Part shown: in pieces, positions 35,476 through 43,508 of the stretch | Layout of the letters: each line of letters begins with the position of its first letter | Position numbering within the stretch: position 1 is the first letter of the stretch | Source: Poriferisodalis sp965221195 | GTDB taxonomy: Bacteria; Actinomycetota; Acidimicrobiia; Acidimicrobiales; Poriferisodalaceae | NCBI GenBank assembly: GCA_965221195.1 | Contig: OZ244864.1 | Span: forward strand, 2,604,001-2,668,000 | Direction: 5' to 3' | Length of the DNA stretch: 64,000 bases | Program-made: the position numbers and the translations under genes | The notes under the pieces: model-generated | Databases searched by the model: none | Told to the model about the DNA's origin: nothing | The model's input: only the letters and a program-made list of their open reading frames with translations

Positions 35476-37241
35476 ATTCGCCGAGACCCACGCAGCACAA
35501 CGGTCGGTCGCGCAGCCAGCACGGCAGACACGATGCCCCTAGGGGAAACACTTCACCAGTGACTGTCACCTTTTTGGGCGGGCTAGGCGATGTCGGGCGC
35601 AACTGCACCGTCGTTGAGCAGGAAAACAAACTGCTCATCATCGACTTCGGGGTGATGTTCCCCGACCCGGCGATCATGCCCGGCGTGCGGCAAGTACTGC
35701 CCGATATGGACTGGCTCAACTCGCGTGCGAGCGACATTGTGGGCTTGGTAGTGACGCACGGCCACGAAGACCACCTCGGCGGCGTGCCCCACTTCCTGCG
35801 CAACATTGAGGTCCCCTTGTACGGGTCGGCGTTGTCCATGGCACTTGCGGAGCACAAGGTCACCGAAGCACGCTTGGCCGATCGCACCTCGTTTCATGTC
35901 ATCGGCGACGGTGAGCGTCGCAGGATCGGCCCATTCGATGTCGAGGCGTTGCCGGTCACCCATTCGGTACCCCAGAGCCTGTGCATCGTGCTGCACACAC
36001 CGGCCGGTGTGCTGGTACACACAGGCGACTTCAAGATCGACCCCTCACCGGTGGACGGTCGGCTGACCGACTTAGGCCGCTTGCGTGTACTCGCAGACGA
36101 GGGCATCGCCTTGCTGATGGCCGATTCCACCAACGCTGACCGCCCGGGAAGCAGCGCGTCGGAGACCGAGATCGGCGCCACGCTTCGGCGGCTGTTGAGC
36201 GAGCGTGCGGACCGGCGACTGATCGTGAGCTGCTTCGCCAGTCACCTGCACCGGGTCCAGCAAATCTGCGACGCCGCTATGGCCGAGGGTCGCGTGGTGG
36301 TCCCTGTGGGGCGCTCCATGGTGACCAACTTCCGCATTGCACGCGAATTGGGCGTGCTGGACGTTCCAGAGCGTGCGATATTCGGTGTTGAACAACTTGA
36401 TCGCTTCGAACCGAACGAACTCTGCATCGTTTGCACTGGCAGCCAGGGCGAGTTGGGTGCGGCGCTGTCTCAGATCGCTGACGGAGCGCATCCAAATGTG
36501 ACAGTCGGCCCTAACGACACAGTAATACTGTCGAGCCATCCAATCCCGGGTAACGAGCGAGCCGTATTCCGCATGGTCTCGCGGCTCACACAACAAGGTG
36601 CCGAAGTCATCCACGACGGACACGAGCTAGTCCACACGTCTGGGCATGCACAGCGCGACGAACTGCGCGAGCTGCACCAAGCTTGCCGCCCGCGGTGGTT
36701 CGTGCCGATTGAGGGCGAGTTCCACATGCTGGCTCGCCATGCCGATCTTGCCCGTCAGATGGGGATGAAGGCCAAACGAGTGCTGACGCTGACCGATGGA
36801 GCACAAATCACGCTCACAGGCAAAGAGCTTCAGGTGGGTGTCGGTGTCCCGTCGCCGTATCTCTGTGTGGACGGAACGTTTTACGACTCCGACGCTGCGG
36901 TCATCGGCGAACGGCTCGCTCTTACATCGGGCTTCGTGCATGTGACCGTCGTGGTTGACCCCCAAGGCCTTGTGGCAGCACCACCTCAGGTCGCCTCGCG
37001 CGGCTGGCTTGACGTGACCAAGCACGCCGACGTGATCGAAGCTCTACGCGCCGAGGTCGCTGAGTCTGTACAGCGGATTACCGCAGAGCGGATTACCGAA
37101 GAGTCACGGGTTGCTCCTAACACCATAGAGATCGACCCAGAAGAGATCGAGCGAACGGTCCGCCGCGCTGCCGGCCGCTTTGTCGGCACCCGCACAGGCC
37201 GCCGCCCTGCCATCTCCGCCGCCGTCATCTCCCTCGTCTGA
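35472..37241 (+). CDS. rnj: Ribonuclease J
   Basis: 589 residues. A metallo-beta-lactamase/beta-CASP ribonuclease with endo- and 5-prime exonuclease activity. The Zn site HGHEDH is at residues 96-101, followed by THSVPQS, HTGDFKID and the late HTSGHAQRDEL. The carboxyl domain ends with a helical tail rich in Glu/Arg. It starts at TTG, overlapping the dapA stop; the first 25 residues are polar and not conserved, so a later start is possible. It acts with polynucleotide phosphorylase, encoded nearby, in RNA decay. Confidence 0.96.
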   Translation: MNSPRPTQHNGRSRSQHGRHDAPRGNTSPVTVTFLGGLGDVGRNCTVVEQENKLLIIDFGVMFPDPAIMPGVRQVLPDMDWLNSRASDIVGLVVTHGHEDHLGGVPHFLRNIEVPLYGSALSMALAEHKVTEARLADRTSFHVIGDGERRRIGPFDVEALPVTHSVPQSLCIVLHTPAGVLVHTGDFKIDPSPVDGRLTDLGRLRVLADEGIALLMADSTNADRPGSSASETEIGATLRRLLSERADRRLIVSCFASHLHRVQQICDAAMAEGRVVVPVGRSMVTNFRIARELGVLDVPERAIFGVEQLDRFEPNELCIVCTGSQGELGAALSQIADGAHPNVTVGPNDTVILSSHPIPGNERAVFRMVSRLTQQGAEVIHDGHELVHTSGHAQRDELRELHQACRPRWFVPIEGEFHMLARHADLARQMGMKAKRVLTLTDGAQITLTGKELQVGVGVPSPYLCVDGTFYDSDAAVIGERLALTSGFVHVTVVVDPQGLVAAPPQVASRGWLDVTKHADVIEALRAEVAESVQRITAERITEESRVAPNTIEIDPEEIERTVRRAAGRFVGTRTGRRPAISAAVISLV

Positions 37242-37261
37242 GGGTCGCCGAAACCCACATT

Positions 37262-38038
37262 TCACAGACGCAGGTACGCATCAAGGCCGATCGTGACACC
37301 CCGATGGTCGGCGATCGCTTTGCAGGCGAGCAGCACTCCCGGCATGAACGACACCCGATCGAGGCTGTCGTGACGGATCGTGAGCGTCTCCCCCGCCGTG
37401 CCGAGTAGTACCTGCTGGTGTGCAACTAGGCCCCGCAACCGCACTGAATGCAGCGGGATTCCCCCAGGACCTGTTCCGCCTCGGGCCCCCTGCAGCACTT
37501 CGTCATTAGTTGGATCAGGAGCCCAGTCAGACGACGCTGCCGCCATAGCACGCGCCGTCTGCATTGCTGTGCCCGACGGCGCGTCCACCTTGTTGTCGTG
37601 ATGCAGCTCAATGATCTCAGCAGTCGGGAAAAACGGTGCCGCCAGTTCGGCGAATCGCATCATCAACACCGCCCCGATGGCGAAATTGGGAGCGATGAGG
37701 CAGTTGCTGACTGTGAAGGCAGCACGGCAGCGCTCGTAGTCGTCAAGGCCAAGACCGCTCGTGCCGACAACTGCGTGTACGCCATTCGCAGCACACCAAG
37801 CCAAATTCTCCCGAGCGGCAGCGGCCACCGTGAAATCCACTGCCACATCGATGCCCACAGGATCCACGTCGTCGGTTGCTGCGGAGATGTCGATGCTGTT
37901 AGTGACATCTCGCTGGCCGCCTGCGCGCGGATCCACGCCAGCCGCTAACCGCAGGTCCTCGTCGGCAGCTACGGCCTCACAAACCGTGGCACCCATCCGT
38001 CCACCCGCGCCAAAAACCAACACCCTCACGATGGTCAC
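37262..38038 (-). CDS. dapB: 4-hydroxy-tetrahydrodipicolinate reductase
   Basis: 258 residues. NAD(P)H-dependent step after DapA. The nucleotide-binding loop is GAGGRMG (10-16). The catalytic segment ELHHDNKVDAPSGTA contains the His and Lys residues of the active site. The start is GTG, with another GTG three codons later. It is convergent with rnj (20-bp gap) and lies downstream of pnp on the same strand, with an 89-bp gap filled by an 18-bp repeat. Confidence 0.96.
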   Translation of the reverse strand: MTIVRVLVFGAGGRMGATVCEAVAADEDLRLAAGVDPRAGGQRDVTNSIDISAATDDVDPVGIDVAVDFTVAAAARENLAWCAANGVHAVVGTSGLGLDDYERCRAAFTVSNCLIAPNFAIGAVLMMRFAELAAPFFPTAEIIELHHDNKVDAPSGTAMQTARAMAAASSDWAPDPTNDEVLQGARGGTGPGGIPLHSVRLRGLVAHQQVLLGTAGETLTIRHDSLDRVSFMPGVLLACKAIADHRGVTIGLDAYLRL

Positions 38039-38076
38039 GCTAGTGGCGCGCCAGAACGCCCCGTTGTGTGCAGTAC

Positions 38077-38129
38077 AGCCAAGCGGACTGAACAGCCAAG
38101 CTGTGTCAATCAGCCAAGCTGTGTCAATC
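38077..38129. repeat. 18-bp tandem repeat spanning the pnp stop codon
   Basis: Two identical 18-bp copies AGCCAAGCTGTGTCAATC (38094-38111, 38112-38129) and a diverged third (38077-38093). The right copy overlaps the pnp TGA (38128-38130). Confidence 0.92.
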
Positions 38130-40644
38130 AGCGTCGGCTGCGGCGTCTACCTGAACCGCGGCCGAAATGCTCAAACTCTGGACCCAAGTCACCGTAGATG
38201 CTGCGGGCGATCTGCTCGAAGTGCTCACCGAAAGACACATCCTCCCGAGCGGTGCCGCTAGGTGCCGATGCGCTGTCAGCAGCCTCCGCCACACCATCGG
38301 TATCGTCGGGCGCAGCGACCTCACCGCCTGTGTGTACGCCCACTGTTGCCGGTGTCCGAGACCGCCGTCTGCTGTTGTCACCTGCACGGTCGCGTCCACG
38401 TCGTGGCGCACGCTCCTCTTCGTCGGAACCTTCATCGTCGCCTTCGGTGCCCCCGACCTGGGTCGGATCGACGGGTGAGAGACTGATCTTGCCGTTCGGG
38501 TCGATCTCCTCAACAATCACGCTGACCACGTCGCCCAGCTCAAGCACTTCTTCAACGGAGTTCAAGCGTCGCTTGCCGCCCAGCTTGGAGATATGCAGCA
38601 GCCCGTCAGTGCCAGGCAGCACGTTCACGAACGCGCCGAACTTGGTGATATTGACGACACGGCCTTCGTAGGTGACACCCATATCAGGCGTCGGCGGGTT
38701 GATGATCAACCGGATCTGGCGCTCGGCTTCTTCAACTACCTCGCGGTCAGAAGCGCCAATACTCACCGTGCCAACTGCACCGTCATCGTCCACGTTGATG
38801 TCGGCGCCGGTCTCTTCCTGAATGGTGTTGATGACTTTGCCGCGCGGGCCTATGACCTCGGCGATCTTGTCGATCGGAATCTCAAAGCTGGTGATCTTGG
38901 GGGCTCTCTCGCCTACATCCGGCCTCGGCTCAGCAATTGCCGCACGCATGACCTCAAGGATCTGCAGGCGGGCTTGGCGGGCCTGAGAGAGCGCTTGAGC
39001 CAGCACTTCGGCAGGGATGCCGTCGATCTTGGTGTCGAGCTGCAACGCAGTGATTGCGTCGGAGGTGCCTGCCACCTTGAAGTCCATGTCGCCAAAGGCG
39101 TCCTCGGCCCCCAAGATGTCGGTCAGCGTCACGTATTTGCCGTCCGCATACACCAAACCCATAGCCACGCCGGCCACATGGTCCCTAATGGGCACACCGG
39201 CATCCATCAACGACAGCGAAGACGCACACACCGAACCCATCGATGTGGACCCGTTCGAGCTGAGCACGTCAGACACGAGCCGTATGGCATAGGGGAAGTC
39301 GTCTTTGGACGGTACAACCGGGAAGATCGCTCGCTCGGCAAGTGCGCCATGACCGATCTCGCGACGCTTCGGGCCGCGCATGAAGCCAGCCTCGCCGGTG
39401 GAGAACGGCGGGAAGTTGTAGTGATGCATGAACCGGCGTCGGTCTTGGGGGTTGAGCGTGTCAACGGTCTGCTCCATGCGAGACATAGCCAGCGTGGTGA
39501 CGTTGAGGACTTGGGTCTCACCGCGCTGGAACAGACCCGAACCGTGCGCCGTCGGGCCGAGATAGCCCGCAACTGACATAAGAGGACGCACTTCATCTGT
39601 AGCTCGCCCATCAATGCGAAATCCGTCTGCCACGATCCGCTCACGCACGATCTCTTTCGACAGCGACCTCACAGCTTGTTGGATCTGATCTTTGGCGTTG
39701 TCGAGGTCGGCGAAGTCTTCGGCTAACTCGTCGACGATTGCGCTGTTGATCTCGGACTGTGCGGTCTCGCGCTCGGCTTTGTCAGCGATCGCCATGACCT
39801 CGCGTATGCGGCCTGCTGCGACCCCTCGCACGCGATCGAGCACCTCATCGGAATAGTCCTTGCAAGAGACGTACTCCATCACCGAGATTGGGCCGGATTG
39901 CTCCTCAACGAGACGGCGGAGCGATTTCTGCAACTCGATAATGTCGTCGATCCACTGCTTGGCAGCTTCGAGACCGTCGGCCAGCACCTCCTCAGTGACC
40001 TTGGGAGCACCGTCGGCGTAATACTCAAAACCCCGCTCAGTGCCACCGGCCTCAACCATCATCACGGCAATGTCGCCGCTTGACAGCTGGCGGCCGGCCA
40101 CGACCATCTCAAAAGTGGCAGCGGCGGATTCTTCGTACGTTGCAAAGGGAATCCACTCGCCATCGGTGGAATACGCGATGCGCACACCTGCAATCGGGCA
40201 CTCAAACGGAATGCCGCTGATCCACAGTGCCGCCGATGCGCCGTTCAACGCCACGAGGTCGTAAGGGTTCACATGATCGACGCCCAGAATCGTGCCCACG
40301 ATGTGGGTGTCGTGGCGGTAATCGGACGGAAAGTTCGGACGCAGCGGGCGGTCGATCAGCCGACAAGTGAGAATCGCATCGTCGGATGCGCGCCCCTCTC
40401 GCCGAAAGAACGAGCCGGGAATGCGGCCCACGGCGTACATGCGCTCTTCAATGTCAACGGTGAGCGGAAAAAATGATGCACCGTCACGAGGTCGACCGGA
40501 CGCCGTAGCCGTGACGAGTGCCTGCGTGTCGCCGATGCGAGACGTGACCGCCCCGTTTGCGAGTCCGGCGAGCACGCCGGTCTCAAAAGTGATGGTCTTG
40601 TCGGTACCCGCGATGGGACCGGTGACCGAAATGGCTTCAGCCAT
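38128..40644 (-). CDS. pnp: Polyribonucleotide nucleotidyltransferase (PNPase)
   Basis: 838 residues, longer than the usual 700-750. Two RNase PH domains (about 10-230 and 320-560), a KH domain (FEIPIDKIAEVIGPRGKVIN) and an S1 domain (YEGRVVNITKFGAFVNVLPG) are followed by about 110 disordered residues rich in Arg, Asp, Glu and Ser. The PH-2 active-site GSTSMGSVCASSLSLMDAG is present. It degrades RNA 3-prime to 5-prime by phosphorolysis. The ribosome binding site AGGAG is 5 nt from the ATG. It follows rpsO by 37 bp, the classic rpsO-pnp order. Confidence 0.97.
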   Translation of the reverse strand: MAEAISVTGPIAGTDKTITFETGVLAGLANGAVTSRIGDTQALVTATASGRPRDGASFFPLTVDIEERMYAVGRIPGSFFRREGRASDDAILTCRLIDRPLRPNFPSDYRHDTHIVGTILGVDHVNPYDLVALNGASAALWISGIPFECPIAGVRIAYSTDGEWIPFATYEESAAATFEMVVAGRQLSSGDIAVMMVEAGGTERGFEYYADGAPKVTEEVLADGLEAAKQWIDDIIELQKSLRRLVEEQSGPISVMEYVSCKDYSDEVLDRVRGVAAGRIREVMAIADKAERETAQSEINSAIVDELAEDFADLDNAKDQIQQAVRSLSKEIVRERIVADGFRIDGRATDEVRPLMSVAGYLGPTAHGSGLFQRGETQVLNVTTLAMSRMEQTVDTLNPQDRRRFMHHYNFPPFSTGEAGFMRGPKRREIGHGALAERAIFPVVPSKDDFPYAIRLVSDVLSSNGSTSMGSVCASSLSLMDAGVPIRDHVAGVAMGLVYADGKYVTLTDILGAEDAFGDMDFKVAGTSDAITALQLDTKIDGIPAEVLAQALSQARQARLQILEVMRAAIAEPRPDVGERAPKITSFEIPIDKIAEVIGPRGKVINTIQEETGADINVDDDGAVGTVSIGASDREVVEEAERQIRLIINPPTPDMGVTYEGRVVNITKFGAFVNVLPGTDGLLHISKLGGKRRLNSVEEVLELGDVVSVIVEEIDPNGKISLSPVDPTQVGGTEGDDEGSDEEERAPRRGRDRAGDNSRRRSRTPATVGVHTGGEVAAPDDTDGVAEAADSASAPSGTAREDVSFGEHFEQIARSIYGDLGPEFEHFGRGSGRRRSRR

Positions 40645-40681
40645 GTCTGCTCCTGTTGTGGGGGTAGGGAGGGATCGGTGG

Positions 40682-40954
40682 TCAGCGCCGCAGGCCGAGC
40701 TTTGCGATCAAAGCTCGGTATCGCTCCACGTCGTTGGCGTTCAGGTAGTCGAGCAACCTGCGCCGACGTCCGACGAGCGTAAGAAGCCCTCGGCGACTGT
40801 GGTGATCCTTGTGGTGAGTCTTGAGGTGTTCGGTGAGATGGTCAATGCGCGCGCTGAGCTGCGCGACTTGCACTTCGGGCGATCCGGTATCAGTGGGGTG
40901 ATGACGGTGCTCGTCAATCTGCGCGGCCGGTGGTCTTGATCTTTTGGCACTCAT
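40682..40954 (-). CDS. rpsO: 30S ribosomal protein S15
   Basis: 90 residues, standard S15. Typical segments: DTGSPEVQVAQLSARIDHLT, HHKDHHSRRGLL and RRRLLDYL. It binds 16S rRNA early in 30S assembly. ATG 40954 gives the standard amino end. No strong ribosome binding site is seen. The 198-bp leader contains hairpins that could be an autoregulatory S15-binding site. It is followed by pnp. Confidence 0.97.
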   Translation of the reverse strand: MSAKRSRPPAAQIDEHRHHPTDTGSPEVQVAQLSARIDHLTEHLKTHHKDHHSRRGLLTLVGRRRRLLDYLNANDVERYRALIAKLGLRR

Positions 40955-41053
40955 GCCGTTGCTGTATTCCCTCGGTTGTGACACCCAGCGCACGTTTGAA
41001 TCCTTGTTGGCGATGCGATCAGGAAATCAACTGCGGAACCCGCTGCGGTGACC

Positions 41054-41072
41054 CGGCTGGGCAGCCCAGCCG
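41054..41072 (-). promoter_or_regulatory. Perfect hairpin in the rpsO leader / ribF downstream region
   Basis: A perfect 9-bp inverted repeat CGGCTGGGC/GCCCAGCCG around a single central base. A second small hairpin (CCAGC-AGC-GCTGG) is at 41106-41118. They lie 100-165 nt upstream of rpsO on the sense strand. No U-run follows, so an RNA leader structure is more likely than a simple terminator. Confidence 0.35.
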
Positions 41073-41152
41073 ATCTGTTGTATCTCTATTCCACTGAGCA
41101 GGCTACCAGCAGCGCTGGCTATCAGCGGCGGTAGCTCCCCAACAGCAGACCG

Positions 41153-42097
41153 CTAGGCGTGCAAGCACTTCGCAGCATCCTCGATGTCACGGCGAAGCTG
41201 AGCTGAAAGCTCGTCTATGCCGTCGAAGCGCCGCTCGGGACGAAGTCGGCGGACGAAACGGAGCTTGGCAGTCTCACCGTAGAGATCGCCGCGGAAACCG
41301 ATCAGGTGTGCCTCAACCATCGGGCGCTCTGCGAACTCATAGAAGGTGGGGCGGCGGCCAATGTTCACCGCTGCGGGATACTGAGATCCGTCCGGGCGGA
41401 CATACCAAGCCGCGTAGACACCGTCGGCGGGTACCTGCAGGTCTGGCGTGGTGGGCAAATTGGCCGTCGGCACGCCAATCTGGCGACCACGCCGATCGCC
41501 GGCCGTCACCATTGCGCGCACCTCAAAAGGTCGTCCTAGCAAGCGATGAGCTCGCTCCACATCGCCGACAACGAGTGCTTTGCGGATCGATGTAGACGAA
41601 ATGACATCGCCATCGCCGGTCATCTGCTTGACGAGTGGGAGACCGACCACTTCGTAGCCGTAGTCGGCACCAACGTGACGAAGCGTCTCAATGTTGCCGC
41701 GCCTGCCTTGGCCGAAGTGGAAATCGGCACCGACCACCACGGCTCGGGCAGATAAACAGTTGACCAGAATCCGCTGGGCGAACTCCTCAGCAGGCACAGC
41801 AGCCTGAGCCTCGTCGAAGGTCACAACTAACGTGCAGTCAACACCAGTCTCAGCGAGCAGTTCAAGCTTGTGGTCAAGGTCGCACAGCAGCTTGGGCGCG
41901 GATTCGGGGCGGACCACAGTGGCCGGGTGCCGGTCGAAGGTCACGACCGCAGTGGCGCATCCCCGCTCAGCAGCCAAGCGGTGCATCTCAGAGATCACCG
42001 TGCGGTGTCCCCGGTGAACACCGTCATACTCGCCGACAGTCACGACGCTGCCGTGGTCAAGCACCGGGCACCAATCCAAATCGCGGACAACCTCCAT
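41153..42097 (-). CDS. ribF: Bifunctional riboflavin kinase / FMN adenylyltransferase
   Basis: 314 residues. The amino-terminal adenylyltransferase has GEYDGVHRGH (22-31), where the usual Phe after G-x is Tyr. A later ISSTSIRKAL is the second nucleotide motif. The carboxyl-terminal riboflavin kinase has the segment GVPTANLPTTPDLQVPADGV (Mg/ATP) and VNIGRRPTF. It makes FMN and FAD. ATG 42097 is chosen because the further upstream frame only encodes the 14-bp tandem array. Confidence 0.96.
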   Translation of the reverse strand: MEVVRDLDWCPVLDHGSVVTVGEYDGVHRGHRTVISEMHRLAAERGCATAVVTFDRHPATVVRPESAPKLLCDLDHKLELLAETGVDCTLVVTFDEAQAAVPAEEFAQRILVNCLSARAVVVGADFHFGQGRRGNIETLRHVGADYGYEVVGLPLVKQMTGDGDVISSTSIRKALVVGDVERAHRLLGRPFEVRAMVTAGDRRGRQIGVPTANLPTTPDLQVPADGVYAAWYVRPDGSQYPAAVNIGRRPTFYEFAERPMVEAHLIGFRGDLYGETAKLRFVRRLRPERRFDGIDELSAQLRRDIEDAAKCLHA

Positions 42098-42116
42098 CGG
42101 CCCAACGCTACTGTCA

Positions 42117-42200
42117 CTGAGCAGTCCTGACTGTGCAGACCTGGCTGTGCAAACCCGGCTGTGCAAACCCGGCTGTGCAGACCTGACTGTGCCCGATGCC
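42117..42200. repeat. 14-bp tandem array (6 units) between truB and ribF
   Basis: Six consecutive 14-bp units, best copies CTGTGCAAACCCGG (two identical) and CTGTGCAGACCTGG, with diverged ends. It fills most of the 124-bp gap between the truB stop (42222) and the ribF start (42097). Confidence 0.93.
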
Positions 42201-42221
42201 AGCTCCGGCCTCTGCGGCACT

Positions 42222-43085
42222 TCAGTGCGGCAAAACCGTGGCGCGCAGCCGACCGTCGATGCGCTCGTGGACCCCAACTAGAACTCCGTTAGGCCCGACG
42301 AGCGCCCAAGGCCCGGATCCGTCGTAACGATTGTCTGGTAGGTGGGCACCGCTGCGAGCCCGAGCGGACTCAGCGACACTCAAGCGAATACGGGTCAAGT
42401 CCCGCACAAGCTCGGCAGGCTCGTGCAGTACGGCCTCGGCGATTGGCGCAGCCTCAGCCGCAGCGAAGGTGCCGCTGCGAGTCCGCCGGAGCGACCGGAT
42501 ATGTGCACCGCCGCCCAGCGCAACGCCTAGATCAGCTCCTAGAGACCTCACATAGGTACCTGCAGAACACTCCACATGTGCCCAATAGACGAGCGGGTCA
42601 TCGGTGGGATCGGTGTCGAAACAATAGATCTCAACTGGGCGCGACTCGCGCGCCACGGTCTGTCCTGCACGAGCGATCTCATGCAATCGACGGCCGCCGA
42701 CGCGCACAGCAGAAACCATCGGCGGCACCTGCGAAATAACACCGACGAAGCCTGCCGCCGCTTCGGCGACTGCGGCGGGGTCAAGACACATGGCGTACCG
42801 GGCGACGGTCTCACCTGCAGCGTCAAGGGTGCTCGTGGTGAGTCCAAAAACGATCTCGCATTCGTAGGTCTTACGTCCTGCGGCAGCGAAGCGCAGTAAG
42901 CGAGTGGCATTGCCGACGCCGATGACCAATACCCCGGTAGCCGACGGATCAAGCGTGCCGCCATGACCAATGCGCCGCTGCGCGAAGCGCCGACGTGCCA
43001 TCGCAACAATGTCGTGGGATGTGGGCCCGGCCGGCTTGTCGACTATGACCATTCCGTGGACGGTCGCAGGGCGTCGTCGCGCCAT
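42222..43085 (-). CDS. truB: tRNA pseudouridine-55 synthase
   Basis: 287 residues. It makes pseudouridine 55 in the T-loop of tRNA. The catalytic Asp 46 is in HGGTLDPSATGVL. The amino-terminal VDKPAGPTSHDIV and middle CSAGTYVRSLGADLG motifs are typical. The carboxyl end resembles the extra domain of actinobacterial TruB. The ATG overlaps the rbfA stop (TGATG). Confidence 0.96.
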   Translation of the reverse strand: MARRRPATVHGMVIVDKPAGPTSHDIVAMARRRFAQRRIGHGGTLDPSATGVLVIGVGNATRLLRFAAAGRKTYECEIVFGLTTSTLDAAGETVARYAMCLDPAAVAEAAAGFVGVISQVPPMVSAVRVGGRRLHEIARAGQTVARESRPVEIYCFDTDPTDDPLVYWAHVECSAGTYVRSLGADLGVALGGGAHIRSLRRTRSGTFAAAEAAPIAEAVLHEPAELVRDLTRIRLSVAESARARSGAHLPDNRYDGSGPWALVGPNGVLVGVHERIDGRLRATVLPH

Positions 43086-43462
43086 CAGTGCCTCTTGGGC
43101 CCGCCGTTTTGGTCCCGCTCCTCGGCAATGCCTGCTAACAGCTCGTCGATCCGTTCGGCTTCGACCGCCGAATAGTCGCGCCGAAAACGCAGAGCCGGCG
43201 TCCGCTTCAAGCTGGTTCCCGCACCAAGCGCGCGCTGCAGTCGCCCTTTGTGCTCATCGAACGCCGCCGCTATCTCGTCGTCGTCATAGCCGTCGCGCAC
43301 GTCGTAGTGAACGACGGCCAGCGTGAGTTCACGGTCTACATCCACACCGGTGATGACAACTCCCTCAAAGACCTCGTCGAGACGTTCCATCTCCGATGCC
43401 ACAACGTTGCGTACGAGTGTCCCGACACGGTCAGTGCGCTCGTACCGGTGAGCGGTCGCCAT
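43085..43462 (-). CDS. rbfA: Ribosome-binding factor A
   Basis: 125 residues from the ATG at 43462, which has GGAG 7 nt upstream; an ATG at 43495 lacks a ribosome binding site. The KH-like fold is supported by RVGTLVRNVVASEMERL at the start and the late FRRDYSAVEAERIDELL. RbfA helps late maturation of the 30S subunit. It lies 46 bp after infB and overlaps truB. Confidence 0.95.
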   Translation of the reverse strand: MATAHRYERTDRVGTLVRNVVASEMERLDEVFEGVVITGVDVDRELTLAVVHYDVRDGYDDDEIAAAFDEHKGRLQRALGAGTSLKRTPALRFRRDYSAVEAERIDELLAGIAEERDQNGGPKRH

Positions 43463-43508
43463 GGAGTGTCTCCGACCGCGGGAGCGGCGAGCCATCTAGC
43501 AGCGCTCT

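Noticed and set aside
42117..42200. Possible CRISPR or origin iterons
   Set aside because: 14-bp units follow each other without spacers, no cas or dnaA genes are near, and similar unrelated arrays occur in many gaps.
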